From: Haemonchus contortus
Lineage: Eukaryota > Nematoda > Chromadorea > Rhabditida > Trichostrongylidae
Length of the DNA stretch: 64,000 bases
Reading direction: 5' to 3'
NCBI GenBank assembly: GCA_000469685.2
Contig: LS997566.1
Location: 22,820,432-22,884,431 of the forward strand
Under the pieces are notes generated by a model. It had not been told where the DNA came from. It did not search any database and saw only the letters and a list, made by a program, of their open reading frames with translations. Positions 33,909 through 46,100 of the stretch are shown here, piece by piece. Each line of letters opens with the position of its first letter. Position 1 is the stretch's first letter. A program made the position numbers and the translations under genes.

Positions 33909-34110
33909 GGGTGCTTTCAGAGTCCAACGACGTGCATTACTTCACGGCCCAACTGGCCGGTGTACTACTTTGCTGGCCACGTGTTGACAACACAGGACGA
34001 TTGCGTTTAAGGCCGCGTAAGCAGTATCAATCGTCCAGAGTTGTCATCACGTAGCCAGCAACGCAGTCGGTGGGTGAAACAATGCACGTCGTTGAATTCT
34101 AAAAGCACCC
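33909..34110. mobile_element. GGCTGCTTTC hairpin MITE, copy A
   Basis: 202-bp element with inverted ends: GGGTGCTTTCAGAGTCCAAC at 33909 and AATGCACGTCGTTGA... to GCACCC at 34110. The internal pair GCTGGCCACGTGTTGACAAC / GTTGTCATCACGTAGCCAGC extends the hairpin. Same family as copies at 36.17, 38.86 and 39.14 kb. It ends 43 bp before the first-exon acceptor of the DPAGT1 homologue. Confidence 0.85.
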
Positions 34111-34143
34111 ATCAGTGTGTCTCAGTCAGGTATCCTCGTAATT

Positions 34144-34153
34144 GTAATTTCAG
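34144..34153 (+). promoter_or_regulatory. Probable spliced-leader trans-splice acceptor for the DPAGT1 homologue
   Basis: GTAATTTCAG ends at 34153 and the start codon follows at 34159 after GAACC. An acceptor a few bases before the first ATG, with no upstream coding exon needed, is the usual context for spliced-leader addition in nematodes. A 5' non-coding exon joined by cis-splicing would look the same. Confidence 0.6.
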
Positions 34154-34158
34154 GAACC

Positions 34159-37100
34159 ATGACCATTCTAATAGTATTGGTGAATGTGGCTTTGTCTTTG
34201 TTAGGATTCATTGTCTGCAGAAGCCTTATAAAAGAGTATATTCCAATATTCATCAGTCGAAAGATGTATGGGAACGACCAGTGCAAGGTAATTCTATGAA
34301 GTTTCCATTTTTTTGCCTTTCGAGTTCCAATAATGGTGAAATTTCAGTTGTTAGAATGGAATATTGTCTATTCTACACATAGTAGCAGCTCGCTGTTGCA
34401 GCCCTTGTTTACTAACTACCCAAATTCTTTGCCCGAGATTTCCTTTCAATCCGTCGTATATGTGATTGTGGGTTGGGGACACGAGAAAACTATATGTGGC
34501 ACGAGTGGTGGGGTATCCTCTTAGTGTCCAGCTACAGGGCCGTTGTTATCCGCGTGTGTGGTGGCTTAACGTTTTTATCGTTCCTGTGTATCTTCTTCAA
34601 TAGGCATCACACCTCGAAGAGGATAGCGCATAAACGAAAGAGCTTGCATTTCCTCAGTAACTGCTGCTCCTAATATCAGTCCATCTCATTCAAAAGCTCG
34701 CAATCATTTGAAGGTATGGTGTGAAAGGGTGAATACTAGTTCTATCGCCGTTGTTTTTATTAGAGGGTAGTGAGCTGTGGAAGGAAAGCCCAATCAAAAA
34801 CTGACAAGAAACATGAGTAGCCAAAATCAACGCGAAATTTTTAAGGCGTTCTGAAAGAAAGACCTACTATTCAAATTTATCATGAGCTGAATCAGCGCTT
34901 TCAAGGCACGGACTTCTCTAAGCGTACTACCGAAAAATTTGTGCCAATGTTTAGCGAAGGGAAAAAGGCAATAGAAAAAGGCTTATATGGTACTCATAAT
35001 TTTAACTCTGCGCACGAGGATCGGATAGACGAATTCAAGCGTCGAATGGTGAAGCGCGGACGCCAGACCGTTGTCGATTGAAATAATGCCTGCAGTAACA
35101 ACCTTCTCCATCGCTGAAGTCATCGGCCACATTTATAACCGACTTGACTCGAGGTGGAACACTAGTGGGGTTTTACGCTGAGCCTAAGTGAGAAGCGTAT
35201 TGGTGGATGGATGCAGATGAGGAAGTGCCAGGATAACTCATGAAGAGTCACAAAAACTGTATCGTCAGTTTCTCGGCCATAAGGTGGACACCTTTCTAGC
35301 TCATGTCCATACGAAATCATTCGCATCTCGAATGACAGAAGAGAACAGGAGAAAAGAAATGAAATCCTGAATCTAACTACCTTATTCGCCCGACTTGCAG
35401 CTGTGCGACCTCATCTGTTTTGGTCAGTTGAAGGCCCTCATCAAAGGCAACCGCTTTGACAACTGGTCGATTTCCGGTACAGACGTGAACAGCAACTTGC
35501 CTGCATTTTTTAACGAGGAGAACTTGTTTACTGCTGTGATGCTACCTAGACGCTGGGTGGGCAACTAACAACAATGGGGTTAACTTGACCTAGCATTAGA
35601 AAACACTTCCATCCTTTATTTTCCAATTCTTTTCTCTTCGTCCAACAGTCTTAGGTATGGGCCCTGTATATTGAATAGAAGTCTTCACTCCTGATCCATC
35701 TGATCCATTCTCGACTCGTTTACCCGTTACGTGTCCACTCCTAATATAAGGGCGTTCTGGAGGAGAATACGGACATTGAAGGAACGCGTCCTCGTTCCGC
35801 TCGTCTCAGCAAGAGAAATTTCGATTGGCAACAGCCCTGTAATCTACGTACGTGCAACCTTGGAAATGGTTACTTTGTGTATGCTGGTGCTACGGAATAC
35901 ATTGTAAAACTTTAACCATCCTAAATTTGTTCCAGAAGACTGACGATCCTATACCTGAACCAATGGGAGTGATCTGTGCCGCTGTTTATCTCATCATTAT
36001 GTTTGTTTTCATCCCATTTCCATTTATTGAATGGATAGGAACCGAGTGAGTTTGAATGGAGGAGTTCATTGAAGACATTAAACGCTAGGAATAAATAAGA
36101 TTAAGAACAGAAGCTATGAACCCCTTTCCAGTAGTTGCTGTACGCTTCTTCTTTTCGAACGTTGGGAAGGGCTGCTTTTAAACTTCAACGACGCAACCGA
36201 TGACCGACCGACCGACGACGGTGCTTGCTGGCCATGTGATGATAACGCTGGACTGATTGTGTCCAAGGGTGCGTGATTTGCGTGGGTGCGTGATTCATCG
36301 GTCTCCTGCATTGTCAACACGTGGACAGCGCTGCCGTCAGTTGGTCGGGCGGTCGCCGAATGCATCGTTGAAGTCAGAAAGCAGCCAAGAATGCATCGTT
36401 GAAGTCTGAAAGCAACCGATAATAGAGAACATGTTTCTCACCTTATTGTTCCGGAAGGCGGCAGTTGACCGCGACACTACTGAAAGCGTGGCGTTTGAGA
36501 TCTAATCATCGCCATGGACTGCATCATTACAAGCTCTTGTTTTCTTTCCAGTACTTCTGTAGAAACTCCTTCAAGGTGTTTTTGATCAATGAAATTCAGT
36601 TCCCTCTAAGCATTTTGATAACATAAAGTCATCAAGAAAATATAGCTTTGAAATTCTTGCAGGCCTACGTAGACGAGCGGCGGTAGTGGTGTAGTGGCAA
36701 ATGGCGCACTATCTCACACGCACGGTTAAGGGTTCGAATCCCGGATCGATGCTCGCCTAGGCCATCCAAGCCTTCCATTCTGGGCCCAGTTAATTGGGAC
36801 CAGACTTGTCTGGGGCAAACGCAAGTCATTTTTTGGGACACATACGCATTCAATAGCCACAACGATTCTGAATTTAAATCGCATGCAGAGGCATATCCCT
36901 CAGACGGGCATGATCAACGCCAAAACGCTTTTGAGCCTTTATATAGACGAACAAACTTCCAAAAAACCTATCTCTTCACAAAGTGAGGCAGAAAAACTCT
37001 ACTGTAGAATTCTATCACCTTTTGCTATCTGCAGTAGCGCTCAAAAGTCTTCGGCCAAACTCTCCTACGCTTTTTCCTTCACAACTTTTTTTAGCGGAGC

Positions 37101-40100
37101 AAATCGCGCGAAATTTTGATATGTTTACTGAAAGCATACTTCACACTATCCAACACTATTTGACTGCATAGCATCAAAATCCACACAACCGAAAACAATG
37201 TCTCCTCGTAGTAGTAGATTTTGCTAAAAGTAAAGTTAATTACGTCTGCAGTTATTCGCACCTTATGTGCGTTTTTCTCCTTCACTGGTTCCGGCAATAG
37301 CGGTCGCACGCTTAAGACATCGCAAAAAGGAAAGAATTTCCAGAAGGACCAATGTCCGTATTTCCAGTCGATTTTCAATTCGAGCTTTGTGGGATATCTG
37401 GACGTGATCAGATTGTAGGTTAAAAGTAGTGAATATTCACAATGCACCCATGCTACACATATCGAAATTTCGCATCATTAGGTCCAGTAGGAAAGGAGTT
37501 ACGACTGAAAAGTGCGGCTGAGGACTGGCATTCGGCCGAAGACTTGAGCTCACCTGTGTAAGGACAGTGCACCAACTAGCTCTTTGTCCGTGGCAAGCTT
37601 ATGGAGTGCTAAAGGCTGCTACGTATTCAGACATTTCCTTTTTCTAGAGCTGGGTTACTGCGTTGTTTTGCGCCATACTTGAAGCTGCTCAAATAGTTAT
37701 CGAAAATGGATAGGGGCTTCCTTATGACCGCTCATCGAATTGGAGGCCAGTGCATTAATTTTCGGCCCTCGTCCGCGTTTTCTCAGTGAGATAATGAGAT
37801 CGATCATTTCCGCTCCATACATACTCTTTCAATTGGTGAGTGAATCACGAACTTTTGCGGTGGTTTTTGTTAGAAAGTTACCATTTTGTTTTGACAGCTG
37901 TAGTAATATTTTTTGGAGGGCTTGTAGGCAACCCGTCCTTCCACGTTCGCTTCCTTTCCTCTTCCTAGACGAGTTCTTATGATTGAATATTTTCTAGCGT
38001 AGGGAAGGAAAAGAAATGAAACATGTTCAAAGGAGAAATGCAAATGAATAGGCACGCATGCGATTCACTTTGCTTTCGGGCTTCTTTGCAGTAGAAATTC
38101 GTTTTGTTCGAAAGATGTATTCAAGGCAATTAGTTTCAAGATGTCTTGAACGACTTGTGCCTTACTTAGAAGTAGAAAAGATTTTTTGCATGGTGAACCC
38201 GGTTTTGAGCTCGGTATACCTTGGATTTGGATCTTTTCCTTACTTGTTGAAGAACGATCCCGAAAGAGACGTTAATCTTCCTATACTATTTTTTTATAGT
38301 GCTATAATTTGAAATTCGGTATATCAAATAGGAGGAGCTCTGAGCCCATAATTATTCGAGGAAAATTTATTTCTTATGCGTTTTTTTCAAATCAAATAGT
38401 TACTTCCTCGTTGCAGGAGCGCCTTTCCTTATACGAAGTTTCTCGCTTTCCTATCTGCATTAATTTCTATCTGTACGGCTATCCTGTTGGGATTCGCTGA
38501 TGACGTACTGGACCTAAAATGGCGACACAAATTGGCTTTTCCTACGCTTTCATCGTTGCCTATTCTCATGGTTTACTACGTATCAGGTAAAGCTTACCAT
38601 TTTCGATACTTTCATGTGAGTCCAGCTCTGGTTCTGATTTCCTCATGTGTAATATTGAAAAAATCGCTGTCAGTTCCAACCATTGTTTTATTTGTCTCGA
38701 AAAATTAGCAGTGTGTTACCTCGAGATTTCAACGCTGGAGAGGTGATGAACTCGTTTTCGAGTAGGCACAAAGGAAGGGTTTTAGAGAGATATTATAGAG
38801 ATGAGGTAGGGCTTCCAGTAAGGAAAGCGTTCTACGTTGCTTTACATTAAAGTCGCTCTTTGGCTGCTTGTAGATTTCAACTTCCGTTCGTCCATCCGGC
38901 GTGTTGCGTGCGTGCGATGGCGGCGCTAGCCTCACAACACTGGACCCCTTATCACGTGCCAACAAGTGGCTAGAGCCGATGTCGCACGCTCGCAACGCGC
39001 CGGACGACGGGCGTCGGAGTCTGGAAGCAGCCTTTGACTGCGCCGGCGTCGAGAGATTGTATCAGCGTTCACCGTCGGCTTGATGTAAAAGTATTAGTTG
39101 CATTGAGGGGTAGACCAAATGTGTTGTGTTATGCGATGAGTGGCTGCTTTCAGAGTTTACCGTTGTGCCTTCCGAGCGTATGTCCGACCGAAGGTGTTGT
39201 TGGCTGTTGATAACACTGGGCACCGATGGATCACGCGCCAGTGTTGTCAACAAGTGGTTAACGCTGCGGTCGGTCGGCCCGCGCTCGAGAGGTACACTCA
39301 TGGACTCTGAAAGCAGCCAGTCGTATGGAGCGCTACCCGCGCGTAGCCCAAGGGAACAGATGCATTTTCTGATGTGCACTCACACGCACACAGCACACAC
39401 ATAATAGTATAATAGTTATGTACAGGCATATACAAGTGCATCTACTATTGCGTTTGGTTTATTTAATGATGTACAATCTCTGCGGGGAGAGTGCTGAGTA
39501 CATCTCTAATAACTTAACGTGCTTTCGGAGGCGATTTTATGGGACCTTCTTTCGCTCCCTCTTTTATCGATTAGTTCATGGTTACAGCATTGGTTGCTTA
39601 GTATGTAATCGATTTCCGAATATCTGAGAGAACCCATGAGTGGTGGAGGGGTTAACGGGAGGAGGCGACTTTATTAACTGTATGCCGGGCTCTATTTGTA
39701 TTCCTTCACCGAAGTGCCATCCATTTCCTCTCCTGGTATTCATTCACTTTCAATAGTACATTTTTAAAGGTGACTGTCGATTTTGAATGTGAACGAAATG
39801 GTCAGATTCAGTTTTTAGCTCCACTCACTCAGGAAAACACCGGTTTTTATAGTTTTGCAAGTGTGTACCCATTTTCTTACGGACACTGGAATGTCTGAGT
39901 GTGGATTTTGTAATGGGCGTCATTTGCTTGAGTGTACCCTTACACCGCAGTAGGCGATGTTCCACTTACATAGACATGCTCAGCACACTTTTGTTTTATT
40001 AGGTAATCATGTCTTGCTCACTTACTGCCCTCCTGGTATGTCCTGTCAGTTGCATATGTACATGTTTTTTTTACCTGCAGAACGCCCTTCTCACGCGTGA

Positions 40101-43100
40101 GAGACTTCCTCACTGAGCACGAGCCTCGAGGGTGAGTTAATATGCGACGGAAGTTCCTCGACAGTAAGTGAACGACAATTTGGGCAGGATGAAAAGTGTC
40201 TAGGGTATACACAAAAAGGGAATGGCAATGGTTACCAATGAGCGTTAATGTATAAACCGTTCCAAAGTTGTGCACTGAGCGAATGACTTGATCCTTCTGT
40301 TCATTGGGTGTTCATACTATGAGGTCCTACACGAAAATACTACTGTGGCCGCAACAATATTTGCAAATATCTGAGAGAGAACGTCTTCACAAGCATGAGT
40401 GCACAGATCGAGCTTTGTGAAAAGCGTCCTTTTCGCATTTTTCCGTCTCGTCTCGCATTTTATTTTTCGCATCTAGGACTTTTTTGCTAAGCAACACGAA
40501 GACTGTCGCGGCAGACCCCGCAGCCGCTACGTTTCATTATTTTATGTACGTTAAAAGCATGCGGAGGCTCCGCGTCTTGCCCTTAGTTTTCCCAACCGAG
40601 GTGGCAACACGGTCGTTTTCCTGACTTGCAGTCTTCAGTTGTCCCCTTGTAGTCTTCAGTTGTCCTCGCCTTGTAATCTTCAGTTGTCTCTCCTCTGTAG
40701 TCCTCAGTTGTGGCTTGCATTTGGTAGTCATCAGCCTTTATCAGCCTATGTCTGTCATCAGTCGCACAATAAAGGCTTAGTGAATAAATTCTGTGTGTTG
40801 AAGCCCACACAAAGACCTTTGTATGTTGATTTTACTGCCGTCAGCGGTCTTTTTGCCGGAGGAGATTCATTCCCGTCCAAGCCATCCATGGTCGCAGCTC
40901 ATTTTTCCTTATAAACTCTGCATTTACAGTATGACAACTTTCCTTGCTTTACCACAGGTCTGATGAGCCAGCGCAAACTATTTGGCATATTAAAGTTTTT
41001 TCCCAATTCAACAGATAAAAAGAATTCGCCACAATCGGGTGAACTAACTCGTCCTAGTTGCCATAGTTTGGAGAGTGTTTACATTTGAATCAACGACAAT
41101 ATTCAGGAGGTTCAACTACTGTGCTAATTCCATCCACAACAATACGAATATTGCTGTCTTCTGTTGTTCCTTCGTCTTATTTTCCGAGTATACCTGCTTC
41201 TATCGATATAAACGTCTTCTACTACTTGTTTATGTGCATGGTAGTTGTATTTTGTACTAATGCCATCAATATTCTAGCAGGTAAGCTTTTTCTCATTTAT
41301 TCGTGGTGAAGCATTCACTCCAAGTTTTGGCCCAGGCGCTAGGGAAGCTGGGGTAGGAGAGATGGATTAGAAACAAGGATGTAATGAGCAATCTGCATTC
41401 CAGTGCTTGACAGTAATCCGTTTCATACTTATCTCTACCTGAACTTCCAAAATACGACATTGGTGGGAATACTTACATTGAGTATGGTCCTGCTCTCTGT
41501 CACAGTTCTATCCGGGAGCAGCACCGTCATATGAACGAAATATCGGAGTCCTCTCTTACATGAGTTCCAAAGACCATGTAGTTTGGTTGGGATATTGCTC
41601 TCAATTACGGTGGACCTTCAGAGAATGGAGCGCAGATAAAGCTTTTGGAATGACGGGTGAATCCTCACCTGTCAATCTGATGCGACGCTTAGACATAAAC
41701 ATCATCAACCATGTTTGTTGTTTTCTTACTTATGGAGATCACGTTACAGTTCCATTATTTGTCAGCGGAGCGGATGATTTGTATTAGCTCGCGTTACCTT
41801 GTCTTTGCGTTAAATTCCGTCGACTAAGCACAGATCGTATGCCCCACTGACAACTCGACATCTGTCAGAACCACGAGCTGACGGGTCGCATGCGATGGCT
41901 GCGGCGTGATCTAGTTTCGACGGACGTGCGGAACGATGCCGCAAAACATTGTAGTTGCTGCTCACTTTCGTAGACGGAATCCCCTAAGGCATGATAGGGA
42001 AAGATAATCGCTCAGCAGGACGACACTGATACTACACCGGTGGATTGGCGAGGAGTGGCTGAGCACAAATTTTTCTGTTTAACCCGTGGGAATGTCAGCA
42101 TCCCTCGATCGGGGCACAATTCAGTGCAGGCGCGTAAAAGGAACGTTGATAGGGTCGCATGTGAGTCGTGAAAAGATCAGGGAAGTCGTACACGTCATTC
42201 GATTATGTGATGACCGTTGAACCGAGGCGGTTGTATCGAGACGTCAAACAACCACGACCCCATCAGCCGGTCCTCTTTAGAGCTCTGAGCAGTAGGAATA
42301 CGATGGCTTGTGATCGTTGAGCGAGGACGTTCCACCGGTCTGCTCTTGCTCGCGTTAAGGACGAATCGTGACGTTACTGTCACCCAGGAAATCGATAAGT
42401 CGAAATGTGATATGGGTGATACTTGAGTCTACTTACTGGTTTTCAAATTTTGAGCTTCAATAATGTCTAGTCAAAAAATAGCACTATTAGATGTAGTGGG
42501 ATTAAAATATTGCAGGCGAATATTCGCTTTTGTTGAGACTTGATTAGCTTCGCATTGTTAACATTTCTTGTGAAGAAAGGGGTTGTCTTTCCACGGGTTG
42601 TGATATTTTACACCCAAACGTCTTTCCGCCCTTGCCGCGCCTGATCCTGAAAGGAATATTTCACTTGCTCTTGAAGGGTTATGGTGATTGCCGAGCGCGA
42701 CATCTGTCCCTGGCCTTGTCGGGTACAGTTACCACCACCCGCTTACGTTGAATCAAGATTACTATGCCTCGCTCCCCGGATAAGCTATTACTCTGTTTTT
42801 TGCTTTCAGGCATAAACGGACTTGAAAGTGGCCAAGCGATAGTAATAGCTTTCAGTGTGGTCGCTTTCAACTTGGTGCAGGTATTGTTTTGTCATCTTTC
42901 TCTTCTGCTATTACCTTAAGTAGTGAGTGAGAAACGACTTTTCAGATAGGGCGTCTGGATGAATGTTGGGATCATCTGTTATCGCTGTATATACTTATGC
43001 CTTTTCTTGCCTGTACATCGGCCCTTTTCCAGTTCAACAATGCAAGTGATTTTGATGTGGAGTGTTTCCATAACATTCTTCTATGATCATCCTTATGTTA

Positions 43101-46100
43101 CATTTTCTTTTTTTTTGCTTGATTCAATCCATCCTAATATGTAGTAAATCAAGTAGAAATCATTGAAGAAGAATATCAAGAAGTAAAGCATCAAAAGGGG
43201 AGACGAGCAGTAGGAATGGTTTTGTGTAATCGATCCGCCGCACGCGGCTGTCGCGGAGCATTTGCCTAGTCATAGTAGTTCTAGCGTTCTTCAGACAGCT
43301 CAGTCGTTATGAGATTACTACAAATGACATGATTCTACTGTTAGCTCTTTTGTTCCTGAATTTCTCGCCTGCCGCTGCATTCTGCTCCGTTCCTTCGCGC
43401 GCGGCGTATCCCTCGCCGCGACGCGACAATTTCGTTCCTACTGCGCCACACTTCATCAGAAGCACTAGTGAATCAGGGCGTGGTATTAGTTTTGAGAAGA
43501 TCAAATAGGCAAAGATCGTGTCTTTGAAAATGACAAAACTTTTATTTAGTATCCTGCGCGTGTATTTGTCGGTGATACTTTCTGTTACTGGGCAGGAATG
43601 ACACTCGCTGTTGTATCTATTTTGGGTCGTTTCAGCAAGACGATGATTCTTTTCTTGATACCGCAGGTAAAAATCCTCCTATATCATACAATTATTAAAG
43701 CAAGAGATCGTTTCTGCATTATCTGTTTCTGTGCTGTATGCAGGTATTCAACTTCCTTTATTCCATACCTCAGCTGTTCAAATTGGTGCCATGTCCAAGG
43801 CACCGCCTTCCAAAGTTTGATAGTACAACGGATACTGTAAGTTTGAATTAGTCAGTTATGATGCAAATGGTCTAGTCTGTCTATACCGTATTCAATTCTT
43901 ATTTATTAGCGAACATTATGTGATTCATTTGGCCTATTATGTTGTGTGAATCACGATGATAGATACAACCCACTTAATTTCGGTTATTGCATGCTATAAA
44001 AATAAGTCCATGCTCCGACTTTCCTTCCTCCTAGTTGCTATTTTGAACCTATTAAATTTTTGGGTTCTTCACGAATAGGGCTCACACTGGGAGTTCGCTG
44101 AAATATGGTTTACTATCATGGCTGACATGCTGTGCATGACTGACGGGCCTTTGCTCAAATTTCCGAAAAACAGTATTAGAAACCTTAGAGAGTTTGCGGA
44201 TCTCATCACCTTCGCGACGTTTTATTGTTTTTCAGTTTTTTTAACCAAGTGAATTATTGAAGTCATCAGTTTCCACAAGATCTGGGCACTCCATTCATTT
44301 CGTATCATTGCTTTTCAGTTTTTGATGAAATATTGAAGTAATAATTCAAACTAACATCCGTTCAGGTAGATATGAGTGTTGCTCAGTTCAAGGAAGCGGA
44401 CGTAAACCTGTTGGGTAGATTTGTCCTGAAAGTGTTCTCCACATGTGGAATGCTGTATTGTAGAAAGTATGAAAAAGATGGTGTACGGTATGTTTCTTGT
44501 GTCACTACCTTTGTGGAAAGAAAGGAAATAACTCATGTCTATGAGCTAAATATACAAGCACCGAATTCTGTGCACATGTAATACCACCAAAGAAGAAGTG
44601 CCGGCAGATAGAGAAATGAGAATAGGTCGCAGTGGCCATTCAGAATGAGATGTGTACCTTCAGCTGGGTGGGGTCTACAACCCTTTTTTACTGGAGGTTC
44701 AACTGCGGATGAGTTTTTTTTCGAACAGCTACATCAAGAGATTGTAAAAAACACAAAAAGGTGCCACTTGCAAGTTTAGATCAACTACCTCAAAAGCTTG
44801 TAAAATATAGCTTTGTCAACGAATGATGGGCATCAAGTTAATATTTCTGTTTAACGGCCTCAGAAAATTGTCTCTGTGATATTTAGATTTACCTAGCTAT
44901 ACTCGCTTAATGTCATGGCCTATTAATCACGACATAGTAAAGTCACTTTTTCACATCTCCGATTGATGAAAGATCGAGAAGAGGAAATCACCTCTTTCTG
45001 CACAAAGAGACTAGAATTTTTTTACTCGAGTCTCCCCTACGTAATGGTATTCATCCTGTTGTGATGTTGCCATCCATTTTGGTCTTCGCTCACTTCGCTG
45101 CAAACCTCGTTTGAAGGCGCATTTCACGTCAGCAATAGATTTTGAGGGGAGACGGGCGTCAGGAACGATTTTAGGTAATCGATTCGTCGCACGCGGCTGT
45201 CGCGGACCACTCATTCGCCGTTATTACAGCTCTAGCGTTCTTCATGCAGTTCAATCGATATTCGATCATTATTTTATGCATAATTCTACTATTAGTACTT
45301 TTGTTCTTGTATTTCTTACCTACTGCTGCATCCTGCTACGTTCTTTCGCGCGCGACACCCCTATCACCGCGACGCGACTATTTCGTTCCTAACGCACCAC
45401 ACCCGATTTTGAGACTCCTATCTTGGATGGAGAACCTGTGATCCCCGAGGACAGCCTAATGGGCGCCAAAGGGTCAAAAACGGCCGAGGTAGGGCGTACC
45501 AAGGGCCTCCAAAACCGGCTCAGCTTATAAGGCGGACGAGCTCTCAAGCGTTGTAAAAGCGGCAGAGGACACCATTCGCAGCGGAAGCAACACCTTGCAA
45601 GCAGTCTACAGTCAACTACATATATGCAATGGCGAGCACAATTGAACAGCTCTTTCAGATACCCCTTCCTTGCATCTTCTCTCGTCACTTTATCGTCCAA
45701 CTCGTAATTTTACTTCTTTTTAAAAGCCTTATAGTTCTTCAAATGCATCGATTTCCTCGTTTTCTTGACCACTTTTGCAAATTTGTGGACTATCACTCTC
45801 ATTACTAGTCTTAACTAGATAACCCATAAATCATCGTGAACTGTACCCTTAATATGGATATTTCATCTCCTTCCACCCACCTTTATTCCAAAACTTCAAA
45901 CGTTCCTGTAGTAGATTTTTGATTCCGGGTCTACCTACTTCTGTGCATGCCGAGACTGCCAAAAAACCTGGCCTTTCTTTTTCGATTGCCGTATCCGCTT
46001 TTCTGCAGGCTCCAGAGTGTTTCTTAAGAGTGTTACAAGTGACAGTTCCGTGAGATGAATGGTGTGCTAGGGTGCTCAACGTTGAAATTCTACATCAGTC

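Noticed and set aside
43046..43051. Canonical GT donor at 43046 for intron 6 of the DPAGT1 homologue
   Set aside because: It leaves one extra base and puts exon 7 out of frame; the GC donor four bases earlier restores the conserved protein join.
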